Source: Actinomycetes bacterium
GTDB lineage: Bacteria; Actinomycetota; Thermoleophilia; RBG-16-64-13
DNA: 33,244 bases
NCBI GenBank assembly: GCA_024637035.1
Contig: JAGXFW010000031.1
Span: 1 to 33,244, forward strand
Direction: 5' to 3'
Shown here in pieces: positions 6,943-14,577 of the stretch (its first letter is position 1; every line of letters begins with the position of its first letter). Under the pieces are notes generated by a model. The model searched no databases. It saw only the letters and a program-made list of their open reading frames with translations, and was not told the DNA's origin. The translations under genes and the position numbers were made by a program.

Positions 6943-9078
6943 ATGGTGTCCTCCTCCGGCTACGAGCCCCCCGCGCACATCATGAGCACCCCCTACCGGG
7001 GCCCAGGGATCGGAGGCGCACAACCCGACAGCGAGGAGATCAAACGGCGGCTCGAACAGGCCGAACTCAGCTTCAAGGCGCTGTTCGACAACTCCAACGA
7101 CGCGATCCTCCTGGTGAACCGCACGACTATGAAGGTCGTCGACGCCAACCTGCGGGCGAGTCAGGTGCTCGGATACGACCGAGCGGAACTCGTGCAATTG
7201 GCGGTGGAACAGCTGACTCCACCCACGGACGCCTCGACAGGGCGCAGCCTCGGCGAAGGCCTTCGACTGGCCGTCGGCGACTTCACCGCGCGGGTGGCGA
7301 CCAAACGGAGAGCCGTGGTCGATGTCGCTGTGACCGCGTGGACGGTCGACCTCCCCGGACTCCCCGTGGTGTTCGCACTCCTGCGTGACCTCACGAGACA
7401 GAAGCAGTTCGAACGGGAACTGATGCTGAGCGCACGGCGCATGAGGCAGCTGTTCGACGTCAGCCCGACCATGACCCACGTGCTCGACATACTCGAGGAC
7501 GGGCTCCGCCTGTCGTGGATCAGCGAGAACGTGAAACGCATCCTTGGATACACCCCGGAAGAGATCCTCGCCGACCCGACGTGGTGGCACCGGGGGATCC
7601 ACCCGGACGATCAGGCGCACGCGCTGCAGACCAACGACGAAGTGCTCTCCAAGGGGGCCGCACGCGTGGAGTACCGCTTCCGGCACTCCGACGGATCGTA
7701 CCACTGGACCCAGGAGGAGCTGCGTCTTGTGACCGACGATGACGGCACGCCGGTCGAAGTGGTCGGCTCCTGGGCGGACATCACCGACAAGAAGACCGCG
7801 GAGGCCGCCTTCATCGAGGGCGAGCGGAGGCTGCGAGAGAGCCAGCGCATGGAGGCCATCGCCAACCTGGCCGGCGGGATCGCCCACGACTTCAACAATC
7901 TCCTCACCACCATCTCGGGCTACGCGAACCTCCTGCTGGAGGAGTCCGACCATCCCGAGCCCGACCTGGAAGAGATACGCACGGCGGCGGAGCGGGGGGC
8001 CGAACTCGTGCGACAGCTGCTCGCCTTCTCCCGCCGTCAGACCGTCCGCCCCGAGCCGATCGATCTCAACGAGGTGATCGTGCGGTTGGAGCGTGTGCTC
8101 GGACGGATGATCGGCGTCGACATAACCCTCCACACCGTCCTCGAGCCGGACTTGTGGCTCACCGAGGCCGACAGCGCTCAGATCGAGCAGATCGTACTCA
8201 ATCTGGCATCCAACTCGCGCGACGCCACGGGCGAGGGCGGCCACATCACCCTCGGCACCGCCAACGTGTACCTGGGGCCGCACTACCGTCAACTCGACCC
8301 GGAGTTCCGCCCGGGGAGGTACGTGTCCCTCTCTGTCACCGATACGGGCAGAGGCATGCCCCCGGAAGTGCGCAAGCGCGCCTTCGAACCCTTCTTCACC
8401 ACCAAACCCCAAGGGAAGGGCACGGGACTCGGGCTCTCCACGGTCTACGGGATGGCCAAGCAGAGCGGCGGCCACGTGATAGTCGACTCAGCCGAGGGCG
8501 CGGGAACGCGGGTCGAGGTGTTCCTGCCTCGCTTCGGATCGGGAACGGAGACCGACGACGACTCACCTCTGCCCATCCCGGCCACGCCCGACCGAACGGA
8601 GACCGGCGCCCGGGGCGAGGCGACAGCCCCCGAGACGTCTGGCGGCACGGCGACCGGCCGGCACCGAGCGACCCCACCGCACCGACCTTCCGACGACTCC
8701 AACCACGAGACTCTCCTGGTAGTTGAGGACGAGCCGTCGGTGCGCCGCTACGCGAGCCACATACTCCGCGGCATCGGCTACACCGTCCTCGAGGCGGGGT
8801 GCGCGGAAGAAGCCTTCGCCGCGGCCGACGGCCATGAGGGGGTCATCTCCCTCCTCCTCACCGATGTCGTGCTGCCCGGCCCGGGCGGCCGGGCCGTGGC
8901 CGACAGCTTGGTGCAGAGTCGCCCTGGGCTGCGCGTGCTCTACATGTCCGGGTATGCCAAGGATTCGATCGTGCACGACGGCCGGGTCGAACCGGGCATC
9001 AGCCTTCTTCCGAAGCCTTTCTCGGCCACCGCACTCGCTTCGGCCGTGCGGGAGGCGCTGGACTCGCCCCGCGGCTGA
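6943..9078 (+). CDS. Hybrid PAS/PAS sensor histidine kinase with C-terminal receiver domain
   Basis: The 711-residue protein has two PAS domains (about 42-155 and 168-290; the second with the WWHRGIHPDDQ motif of PAS_3 folds). A HisKA domain follows with phospho-acceptor His315 in GGIAHDFNNLL, then a GHKL ATPase with N box LNLASNSRDA, G1 DTGRGMP, F box FEPFFTTK and G2 GTGLGLSTVYG. A Pro/Thr-rich linker leads to a receiver domain with acidic LVVEDEPS, phospho-acceptor Asp641 in LTDVVLPG and Lys in LPKPFS. No transmembrane segment is visible, so it is probably cytoplasmic and senses an internal signal. It has no partner response regulator nearby. It follows the DegV gene after three bases. Confidence 0.93.
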   Translation: MVSSSGYEPPAHIMSTPYRGPGIGGAQPDSEEIKRRLEQAELSFKALFDNSNDAILLVNRTTMKVVDANLRASQVLGYDRAELVQLAVEQLTPPTDASTGRSLGEGLRLAVGDFTARVATKRRAVVDVAVTAWTVDLPGLPVVFALLRDLTRQKQFERELMLSARRMRQLFDVSPTMTHVLDILEDGLRLSWISENVKRILGYTPEEILADPTWWHRGIHPDDQAHALQTNDEVLSKGAARVEYRFRHSDGSYHWTQEELRLVTDDDGTPVEVVGSWADITDKKTAEAAFIEGERRLRESQRMEAIANLAGGIAHDFNNLLTTISGYANLLLEESDHPEPDLEEIRTAAERGAELVRQLLAFSRRQTVRPEPIDLNEVIVRLERVLGRMIGVDITLHTVLEPDLWLTEADSAQIEQIVLNLASNSRDATGEGGHITLGTANVYLGPHYRQLDPEFRPGRYVSLSVTDTGRGMPPEVRKRAFEPFFTTKPQGKGTGLGLSTVYGMAKQSGGHVIVDSAEGAGTRVEVFLPRFGSGTETDDDSPLPIPATPDRTETGARGEATAPETSGGTATGRHRATPPHRPSDDSNHETLLVVEDEPSVRRYASHILRGIGYTVLEAGCAEEAFAAADGHEGVISLLLTDVVLPGPGGRAVADSLVQSRPGLRVLYMSGYAKDSIVHDGRVEPGISLLPKPFSATALASAVREALDSPRG

Positions 9079-9156
9079 GACGTCGCGGTCAGCAGGACTG
9101 TACTCCGCCAGCACCGGTTCCACATGACCCGCGTGCCGTACCCGCCCCACTCGTGG

Positions 9157-9165
9157 TACCATAAT
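9157..9165 (+). promoter_or_regulatory. Possible extended -10 element of the toxin-antitoxin pair
   Basis: TGGTACCATAAT around 9154-9165 resembles an extended -10 and stands about 75 bp before the antitoxin start. No convincing -35 is present at the right distance, so this is only a candidate. Confidence 0.25.
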
Positions 9166-9239
9166 AGCGCCATATCGGATCTGCGACGCAGTGTTCGGCT
9201 GGGGAACAGACGCATCGCGCCGTCTTCGCGGAGGTCCAC

Positions 9240-9476
9240 ATGCCCGTCAGCCTGTCGATAAAGAACGTCCCCGATGAGGTCGCAGCCAAGCTCCGACGGC
9301 GCGCGAAGACGCACCGGCGCTCGCTTCAGGGAGAACTCCTCGCCATCGTCGAGGAGGCGGCCCTCACTCCCGAGGAGTTGACTCCCGCTGGATTGAAAGC
9401 CTACGTCGATTCACTCGGCCTGCGAACCGAGAACGACTCTGTCCTAGCCATCCGGATGGATCGCGATGGCCGCTAG
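9240..9476 (+). CDS. FitA/VapB-like ribbon-helix-helix antitoxin
   Basis: The 78-residue protein begins MPVSLSIKNVPDEVAAKLR, a beta strand followed by a helix characteristic of FitA-like ribbon-helix-helix proteins. The second helix follows in HRRSLQGELLAIVEEA. Such proteins bind operator DNA as dimers and neutralise the cognate PIN toxin through a C-terminal tail. GGAGG sits at a good distance before the ATG. Its last codons overlap the toxin start by 11 bases, the usual arrangement for such modules. It probably represses its own promoter. Confidence 0.88.
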   Translation: MPVSLSIKNVPDEVAAKLRRRAKTHRRSLQGELLAIVEEAALTPEELTPAGLKAYVDSLGLRTENDSVLAIRMDRDGR

Positions 9477-9861
9477 CCGCGTCCGCTCACTCGCCGTGGT
9501 TGACGCGTCGGTCTTCGGCGCTCTCACCTTCAACGAATCCCGCGGAACGGAAGCGGCCGGCCTCTTGGCCGACGTCAGCCCGGTGGCCCCAGGCCTCGTA
9601 CGCTACGAGATGGCCAACCTCGCCCGCAGAAAGGCGCTCGGGGACCCAGCGAGCGCGGAACTCGTGGCCAAGGCGTTCCGCCGGTGGCTCGACCTACCGA
9701 TGAAGCTAGTGTCGCCCGATTTCGGAGGCGTCCTCGACCTGGCCCTAGCCGCGCACCTCAGCGCATACGACGCCGCCTACCTCTACGTGGCCCAGGCGCT
9801 GGATGCCCCGCTGCTCACGTTCGACGAGCAGCTCGACTCGGCCTGGCGGAGGCTCGCCTGA
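9466..9861 (+). CDS. PIN-domain ribonuclease toxin (VapC/FitB type)
   Basis: The 131-residue protein is a complete PIN domain. The conserved acidic residues are Asp13 (VVDASVF), Glu48 (RYEMANL), Asp102 (SAYDAAYL) and Asp120 (LTFDEQL), which in the family coordinate Mg or Mn for RNA cleavage. The size is normal for VapC. It overlaps the antitoxin gene and lacks its own clear ribosome site, so it is likely translated by coupling. The target RNA cannot be predicted from sequence. All catalytic residues are present, so the toxin should be active when free of antitoxin. Confidence 0.9.
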   Translation: MAASRVRSLAVVDASVFGALTFNESRGTEAAGLLADVSPVAPGLVRYEMANLARRKALGDPASAELVAKAFRRWLDLPMKLVSPDFGGVLDLALAAHLSAYDAAYLYVAQALDAPLLTFDEQLDSAWRRLA

Positions 9862-9937
9862 CCCACCCGTGCAGTGCGTTCCATGGAGCAGAGACGGCTC
9901 GACGGCCCGACGGCCCGTGGCCGAGGATCGGTGGGGG

Positions 9938-11392
9938 CTACCAGTCGACGATCCTCCGCTGTCCCTTGAGTTCGCGCACGTGCGTGGCGTCCTGCACCAC
10001 TTCGAGGCACCCCTGATACGCACCCGCCTGGTCACGCATGGCGAAGTAGCGGATGTGCACGAACTTCGGCCCCAGCTCGATCCAGAATTCGGCCATGTCC
10101 TTGGTGCCGGCCTTGAACTCGGCGAGGATCTCTTCCACCTTGTCGAGGCTCTTGGGCGGATGGCAGTTACGCACCTCGCGCCCGATGGCCGCGGGGGAAC
10201 GGGGGAACACCCTCTCCCCTTCCGAATAGAAACGGACGCGGTCTTCGGCGTCGACATACGTGAGGTCGAAGGGAAGGTTGCGGAAGAGCAAGTCGATCTG
10301 CTCGGGGGTGAGTGCGCCCGTGCTGAGGGGCAACAGGAGTTCACCCTGTTCGGGGGCCCAGGTGTCGGCGGCCCAGCGGGCGTGGTCGCCGGCGGGGCCT
10401 TCGATCCAGGCATAGCCGATGTCGGCGTCGCCCGAGGCGATCTTGCGCCATTCGTCGGCCTCGATCACCTGCAGTGAGGTCGGGAAGAGGATCTTCTCTT
10501 CTTTGTAGACCATGTCGTCGACCATGCGCAGGGTCTCCGGCAGGGAGCGCAACAGAGTGGCGGCATCCTCGCGGCTGGCGTGGGCCCGATCCGCCTTGAT
10601 GCGCGTGCGGATGTCGTCGTCGAGCGCCCACATCACCTTCGTGGGGCCGGAGACGCCGTGTACCTCGAGCACCGGGAAGAGCTGGTTCTCCTTGCGCAGG
10701 TAGTGCACGTCGACCTGAGCGAGCCGCTCGAGTTCATGAGAGATGTCGGCCAAAGCGGCGTGCTTGGCCTCCTCGTCGGCGGGGGCGCCGAGAGCCTCGA
10801 GCGCGCACCGGAGAGCCGTGGTGATCTCGGTGGTCACCCGGTTCTCGCGCCGGTAGGAGGCGACAGGATGGTCGTCGGGCACAGCTGCCTCGGTGCCGTC
10901 GTCCAGCGCGTCCTTGAACACGCTCACGTGCACGTCGCAGAGACGCTGCACCTCTTCGACCGCCAAGCCTTCGGAGATCAGTGACTGCTCCATGAGCGCC
11001 ACCTCGGTGGCGTCCACGTCGCGCACCAGTTCGTCGAACCGAGCCTTCACATCATCGACGGCGGCGCCGTCGTGCAGATCCATGATGATGCCCTTCAACA
11101 GCACCTGTCGGCGCTCGCGCTCGTCGACATCGAGCCGAGGGGCCGCGCCGGACGTCTCCTCAGCCACGATCTCGTGCTGAGCCACGGCCTGCTTCACATC
11201 GTCGAGGAACTTCTCCACCGTCACGTTGCCCAAGCCCGCCGCTACCTCCAGCGACGCCACTCTGGCCATGGTGTTGTACAGCACCGGGTTCTTGAGCTTC
11301 TCGAACTCAGGCGTGTACTCGGCGAGCCAATCCTTCATGTACGGATACGCCTCACACAACTCGTGGATCTTCGTCTTGGCCGTGATCATCAT
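9938..11392 (-). CDS. DUF1858/DUF438/hemerythrin/PAS multidomain protein
   Basis: This 484-residue soluble protein has an N-terminal DUF1858-like segment (about 1-75, KIHELCEAYPYMKDWL), then a DUF438 region (about 90-165). A hemerythrin-like four-helix domain follows (about 170-325) with histidines and glutamates in DISHELERL, DVHYLRKENQLFP and MVYKEEKILFP. A C-terminal PAS-like domain (about 345-480) contains NCHPPKSLDKV and FVHIRYFAMRD. Proteins of this architecture occur in anaerobes, and hemerythrin domains bind a di-iron centre that can sense or hold O2 or NO. The start is the first of two ATGs; GGAGGAG lies in the end of the preceding amphi-Trp gene, six bases upstream, indicating one operon with it and the SQR-like gene. 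Function beyond redox or gas sensing is unknown. Confidence 0.88.
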   Translation of the reverse strand: MMITAKTKIHELCEAYPYMKDWLAEYTPEFEKLKNPVLYNTMARVASLEVAAGLGNVTVEKFLDDVKQAVAQHEIVAEETSGAAPRLDVDERERRQVLLKGIIMDLHDGAAVDDVKARFDELVRDVDATEVALMEQSLISEGLAVEEVQRLCDVHVSVFKDALDDGTEAAVPDDHPVASYRRENRVTTEITTALRCALEALGAPADEEAKHAALADISHELERLAQVDVHYLRKENQLFPVLEVHGVSGPTKVMWALDDDIRTRIKADRAHASREDAATLLRSLPETLRMVDDMVYKEEKILFPTSLQVIEADEWRKIASGDADIGYAWIEGPAGDHARWAADTWAPEQGELLLPLSTGALTPEQIDLLFRNLPFDLTYVDAEDRVRFYSEGERVFPRSPAAIGREVRNCHPPKSLDKVEEILAEFKAGTKDMAEFWIELGPKFVHIRYFAMRDQAGAYQGCLEVVQDATHVRELKGQRRIVDW

Positions 11393-11398
11393 GCTGGA

Positions 11399-11674
11399 CT
11401 ACTCCTCCGGCTCATCATCGGCCTGTGGGTCGTCGTCATCCTGGTCGATCGACCACTTGAGCTGGAACTCGAGTTCCTCTTCCGACTCACCGCGTTCGTG
11501 CTCGATGCTGATGACGGCGTTCGGAGGTATCGTGATGCGCTCACCGGCCACTCGGATGCGGAACTTCTCTCCCCGCTCTATGCTGTCGGCCAGGCGACGC
11601 AGCTTATCGACGAACTGGTCCGCGGGATAGCTCTTCTCGACGTCGCGCTGGGGCTTCTCCCCTTCTACAGACAC
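11399..11674 (-). CDS. amphi-Trp domain protein
   Basis: The 91-residue protein has the layout of the amphi-Trp domain: a helix YPADQFVDKLRRLADSIERG, a strand with RITIPPNA, and the closing EEELEFQLKWS with its characteristic Trp, followed by a very acidic tail. The GTG start at 11674 has GGAGG seven bases upstream. It lies between the SQR-like gene (75 bp) and the DUF438 gene (6 bp), all in one direction. The biochemical role of amphi-Trp proteins is not known to me; the operon suggests a link with sulfide or redox metabolism. Confidence 0.82.
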   Translation of the reverse strand: MSVEGEKPQRDVEKSYPADQFVDKLRRLADSIERGEKFRIRVAGERITIPPNAVISIEHERGESEEELEFQLKWSIDQDDDDPQADDEPEE

Positions 11675-11749
11675 CTGTGCACCTCCGATTGGTCTCGCTG
11701 ATCAAGACGCCACCCGGCGCCCCGGATCAACCGCGTCATCCCCCGCCCG

Positions 11750-12973
11750 CTACCAGCCGAAGTGCGACGAGGGCAAGTCGCGCTTGATCTTCTCCAGATA
11801 GTACCGCTCGAAGGCGCCTTTCATGTAGTGCGCCCACAGCCCCTTGCGGAGCACAGCCACGTTCCTAGGCGGGAGGAAGGGATCAGCCTTGATGTAGAAG
11901 GCGGTGTCGCCGGCGTCTGCGATGCACGTAGCGGGCAGCGTCAGACCATCGACAAGCTCGCCTTCGCCCAGGTCGGCGGCGATGTTCGTAGCCACGCGGA
12001 CGGCCATCTCTTCGGACATGTGCCCCGTCTTGGGCACACCCACCGGCACGGGGGTCGACACGGGCGGCGCCATGGCCACGGAGACTCCCGCTGCGTAGAT
12101 CTCGGGGAAGGCGGTGGAGCGGAGGTGTTGGTCGGTGGGGATGAAACCACGCGGGTTGCCGAGGCGCTCAGTGTCGCGCACCACCTGGGCGCCGAAGAAG
12201 GCCGGGATCAGCAGGGCGAGGTCGAACTCCATCTCGGAGCCGTCGCCGAGCGTCGCCTTGCCCGGCTCAACCTGCTTCAGCGCGGCGCTGACGGTCGAAC
12301 CGAGATGGCGCGAGCGGAACTCCGACTCCATCATGTTCTGGATGTCGCCGATGCCGTTCACCCCGAAATGGCCGATGAAGGGCTCCGGCGTGACCAGATG
12401 CAGGTCGAAGAGGTGGCGGCGCTTCTGCCGCCGAAGCTCCGTCTCGAGCATCATGATCAGCTCGTAGGCCGGGCCGATACAGCTGGCGCCGGGGTTGGCC
12501 CCGACGATCGCGCGACCCTTGGGCAGCGCGAGGAAGCGCTGGATGGCGGCTCGGGCGGCCACGGCTTGGTCGATCGTGAAGCACGTGTGCACGGTGCCGT
12601 CGGCGGGGTCTGAGCCCGGCACGTTCGACCAGTCGAGGTCGGCGCCTGTCGCCAGCACGAGGTTGTCGTAGGGGAGCGTGCGCCCGCCGGCGGTGGTGAC
12701 CGTATGTGCGGCCGTGTCGATAGACACGGCGCGGTCATGCACGAAGTTGATGCCTTTCGCGCCGAGCGGCCGGGCAAGGGGCACGGAGAGCCGCCCCGGG
12801 TCCCGCCAACCCATCATCACCCAGGGGATACTGGGCATGAAGATGAAGGCCTCGTCGGCCGAGATCACATCCACCGACACCCTGTCGCCAAGCTTCCGCT
12901 TGAGCTGGTACGCGGCGTTCACTCCAGCGAACGACCCACCCACCACGACCACCTTGTGTTGCGCGCTGCCCAT
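11750..12973 (-). CDS. Sulfide:quinone oxidoreductase-like flavoprotein
   Basis: SQR oxidises sulfide to polysulfide and passes electrons through FAD to the membrane quinone pool. This 407-residue protein starts with the FAD-binding VVVVGGSFAGVNAAYQL and has the second dinucleotide motif NLVLATGADLDW. It then shows GASCIGPAYELIMMLE and EPFIGHFGVNG, both characteristic of SQR. Three cysteines sit at 131, 165 and 350, close to the three catalytic cysteines of canonical SQRs. The C-terminus is amphipathic and basic (KGAFERYYLEKIKRDL), fitting monotopic membrane attachment. A run of five Gs lies four bases before the ATG. It heads a leftward operon and its promoter region overlaps the palindrome at 13060-13077, facing the DsrE/ArsR operon. 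A related NADH- or sulfur-linked flavoprotein is possible. Confidence 0.87.
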   Translation of the reverse strand: MGSAQHKVVVVGGSFAGVNAAYQLKRKLGDRVSVDVISADEAFIFMPSIPWVMMGWRDPGRLSVPLARPLGAKGINFVHDRAVSIDTAAHTVTTAGGRTLPYDNLVLATGADLDWSNVPGSDPADGTVHTCFTIDQAVAARAAIQRFLALPKGRAIVGANPGASCIGPAYELIMMLETELRRQKRRHLFDLHLVTPEPFIGHFGVNGIGDIQNMMESEFRSRHLGSTVSAALKQVEPGKATLGDGSEMEFDLALLIPAFFGAQVVRDTERLGNPRGFIPTDQHLRSTAFPEIYAAGVSVAMAPPVSTPVPVGVPKTGHMSEEMAVRVATNIAADLGEGELVDGLTLPATCIADAGDTAFYIKADPFLPPRNVAVLRKGLWAHYMKGAFERYYLEKIKRDLPSSHFGW

Positions 12974-13059
12974 GTGTCCCCCTTCGAAGTCACGCGGCGA
13001 AGGACGCCCGCTCCCCGTTCGGTATCTCGAGGGCAGGACGGCCTTGCCGCGAATCCACG

Positions 13060-13077
13060 GCTATATTGCAATATAGC
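13060..13077. promoter_or_regulatory. 18-bp perfect palindrome, probable ArsR-family operator
   Basis: GCTATATTGCAATATAGC is a perfect inverted repeat in a surrounding GC-rich sequence. It lies in the 225-bp space between the divergent SQR-like and DsrE genes, 87 bp and 122 bp from their starts. ArsR-family repressors bind AT-rich palindromes of this type, and an ArsR gene is the second gene of the rightward operon. The AT-rich arms could also be part of a -10 on either strand, so binding would block one or both promoters. The repeat is seen directly; the assignment to this ArsR is inference. Confidence 0.75.
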
Positions 13078-13198
13078 GATTTTCAGATAGTCTGGTGCAG
13101 ACGTGGAATTCCACATCGCGGACTCTGCCTCGGCCCCCGGGCTTCTTGCCGCACGAACCGGAGCCGCATGTCGGACCGCTACCCACAACGGAGGCGCC

Positions 13199-13552
13199 AT
13201 GCAGACCATCCTCTTCGCCCTCAACGACGGCCCGTACGGCTCCGAGCGCCCGTATAACGCGCTGCGCCACGCTCTCGCCCTCTCCCGGCGCGACGACACT
13301 CAGGTGCGGGTGTTCCTGACGGCCGACGCCACCGCCTGCGCCGTGGCCGGGCAGACGCTCCCCGAGGGCTACTACTCCATCGAACGCTTACTCAAGGGGT
13401 TGATAGCCAAAGACGTGCCCGTCGCCATATGAGGCTCGTGTATGGACGCCCGTGGCTTGGCGTCCGTGGCGGTGGTCGAAGGAGCGGCGCGCGCGTCGAT
13501 GGAGTTGCTCGCGCAGTGGACGGTCGAGGCCGACAAGGTGCTGATCTACTGA
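13199..13552 (+). CDS. YchN/DsrE-family protein, probable selenoprotein (Sec78 at in-frame UGA 13430-13432)
   Basis: DsrE/YchN proteins are small cytoplasmic sulfur-relay or persulfide-handling proteins. Reading from the ATG at 13199 (GGAG upstream), the frame gives MQTILFALNDGPYGSERPYN, QTLPEGYYSIERLLKGL and VPVAI, then meets TGA. It continues in the same frame with GSCMDARGLASVAVVEGAA and ends WTVEADKVLIY before a second TGA. The whole is 117 residues, the same length as E. coli YchN as I recall it. The UGA is codon 78, where YchN has the first cysteine of its CxxC (LCKTC). An intact family C-terminus after the UGA, plus a hairpin at 13442-13467, argues for selenocysteine insertion; a TGC/TGT to TGA nonsense mutation is the alternative. 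Cys81 would be the partner of Sec78. Stopping at the UGA would leave 77 residues lacking the active site. ArsR follows 19 bp downstream. Confidence 0.78.
13433..13467 (+). promoter_or_regulatory. Candidate bacterial SECIS element after UGA codon 78
   Basis: Directly after the UGA, ATGGACGCC (13442-13450) pairs with GGCGTCCGT (13459-13467), nine pairs including one G-U, enclosing the loop CGTGGCTT. The loop starts 18 nt after the UGA and has a G as its second base. Bacterial SECIS models as I recall them ask for a stem-loop within about 16-37 nt of the UGA with a G among the first two loop bases, so the geometry fits. SelB binding is inferred. GC-rich coding DNA forms hairpins by chance, so this is support rather than proof. 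Confidence 0.6.
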
Positions 13553-13571
13553 TGCGCCGGGGCGCCTCCGC

Positions 13572-13919
13572 ATGACCGAGAGCGATCGCATCGACGCGAC
13601 CATCCTGGAGCTGCACGCGCGGGTGTGCAAGACCATGGCCCATCCCGTGCGTCTCGCACTATTGAACGCCATGCGCGACGGCGAGCGGAGCGTCGGCGAG
13701 TTGGCCGAGGCGGCCGGCGTCGCCCAACCCATCGCATCCCAGCACCTCGCGACCCTCCGCGGCGAGGGTCTCGTGAACCACCAGCGACACGGCCAAGAGG
13801 TGCACTACAGCATCGCTCATCCGAAGATGATCGAAGCCTGCGACCTGCTACGCGAGGTGTTGTTCGACCGGCTGCGTGGCCAGAACGAGCTTACCCGACA
13901 CCTGGACACCACGCCCTAG
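13572..13919 (+). CDS. ArsR/SmtB-family transcriptional repressor
   Basis: The 115-residue protein is a typical ArsR winged helix: KTMAHPVRLALLNAM, then the helix-turn-helix SVGELAEAAGVAQPIASQHLATL and the wing LVNHQRHGQEVHYSI. It carries only two cysteines, Cys19 in the N-terminal helix and Cys90 in the C-terminal helix. The sulfide-responsive ArsR proteins SqrR and BigR use a comparable N-/C-terminal cysteine pair to form a polysulfide bridge. The spacing here (71) is slightly larger than I recall for SqrR, so redox sensing is plausible but not shown. It lies 19 bp after the DsrE gene and probably binds the palindrome at 13060-13077, repressing both divergent operons. Confidence 0.92.
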   Translation: MTESDRIDATILELHARVCKTMAHPVRLALLNAMRDGERSVGELAEAAGVAQPIASQHLATLRGEGLVNHQRHGQEVHYSIAHPKMIEACDLLREVLFDRLRGQNELTRHLDTTP

Positions 13920-13974
13920 GCCAGATCGGCCTCCGGCACAAAATCATGGAAATCACGAACTAGGAGAACGAACG

Positions 13975-14547
13975 ATGGCGATCGTCAAGAACTTCCTCGG
14001 CCGCGACATGGACGTGCCCGAGGACCGTCTGTACCACGCTGCGTCACACTACTGGTTCCGCGCGACCGTCGCCGGCGCCACCTCCGATGACGCAGGCGCC
14101 GATGCAGGCGACACGGGCGCCGACGCGGGCGCCGCGGCTGAGTACGACGTGGGCACGACGGAACCGGGCGTGGCCCTCACGGGCGGCCTCGTCGACCTCG
14201 AGGTACTGGCTGAAGCCGGTGCCGCCATCGTGGTGAGCGAGGAGGTGGCCTTCGCCACTACCAGGAAGGCCATCAAGTACTTCATGAGCCCTGTTGCCGG
14301 CATGGTGACCGCCGCCAACCCCTCCGCCACCGCCGAAGCCGCCAACGAGTCGCCCTACGGCACCTGGCTGTTCCGCATGACCTTGGCCGCCGATGCGGTG
14401 GCGACCCTCGTCGAGGCCGCGGCCTACGCGGCAAAGCTCGGCGCCTCCGAGCACGCGACCGACGCCGCGGCAGCGGCCGCCGTTGCCGCCAAGGCCGGCA
14501 AGGCGTCGCCCACGTGCCGGTCCATCTACAGCGGCATCAAGGAGTAG
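13975..14547 (+). CDS. GcvH-like lipoyl-domain protein with Ala/Asp-rich insertion
   Basis: The 190-residue protein matches the H-protein fold: VPEDRLYHAASHYWFRA corresponds to the usual N-terminal strand, GGLVDLEVL to the central part, and TTRKAIKYFMSPVAGMV to the lipoylation hairpin, with Lys98 as the likely lipoyl acceptor. ESPYGTWLFRM matches the end of the fold. Two features are unusual. Residues about 34-60 are a low-complexity Ala/Asp/Gly insertion, and the protein extends beyond the fold through an alanine-rich helix to CRSIYSGIKE with a lone Cys181. No glycine-cleavage genes are nearby. GcvH-like proteins are found with DsrE and other sulfur-transfer genes, where they are thought to carry sulfur intermediates, which fits this locus. 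AGGAG lies eight bases before the ATG. Confidence 0.8.
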   Translation: MAIVKNFLGRDMDVPEDRLYHAASHYWFRATVAGATSDDAGADAGDTGADAGAAAEYDVGTTEPGVALTGGLVDLEVLAEAGAAIVVSEEVAFATTRKAIKYFMSPVAGMVTAANPSATAEAANESPYGTWLFRMTLAADAVATLVEAAAYAAKLGASEHATDAAAAAAVAAKAGKASPTCRSIYSGIKE

Positions 14548-14577
14548 GCGGCTCCCGACCGGGGATCCACCGCCACT

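Noticed and set aside
6313-8475. 720-residue antisense frame over degV and the sensor kinase.
   Set aside because: Composition is typical of a shadow frame, and the plus strand encodes two full, motif-bearing proteins.
13199-13432. DsrE gene as a complete 77-residue protein ending at the first TGA.
   Set aside because: It would lack the active-site segment and the second half of the fold, while that half is intact in the same frame immediately downstream.
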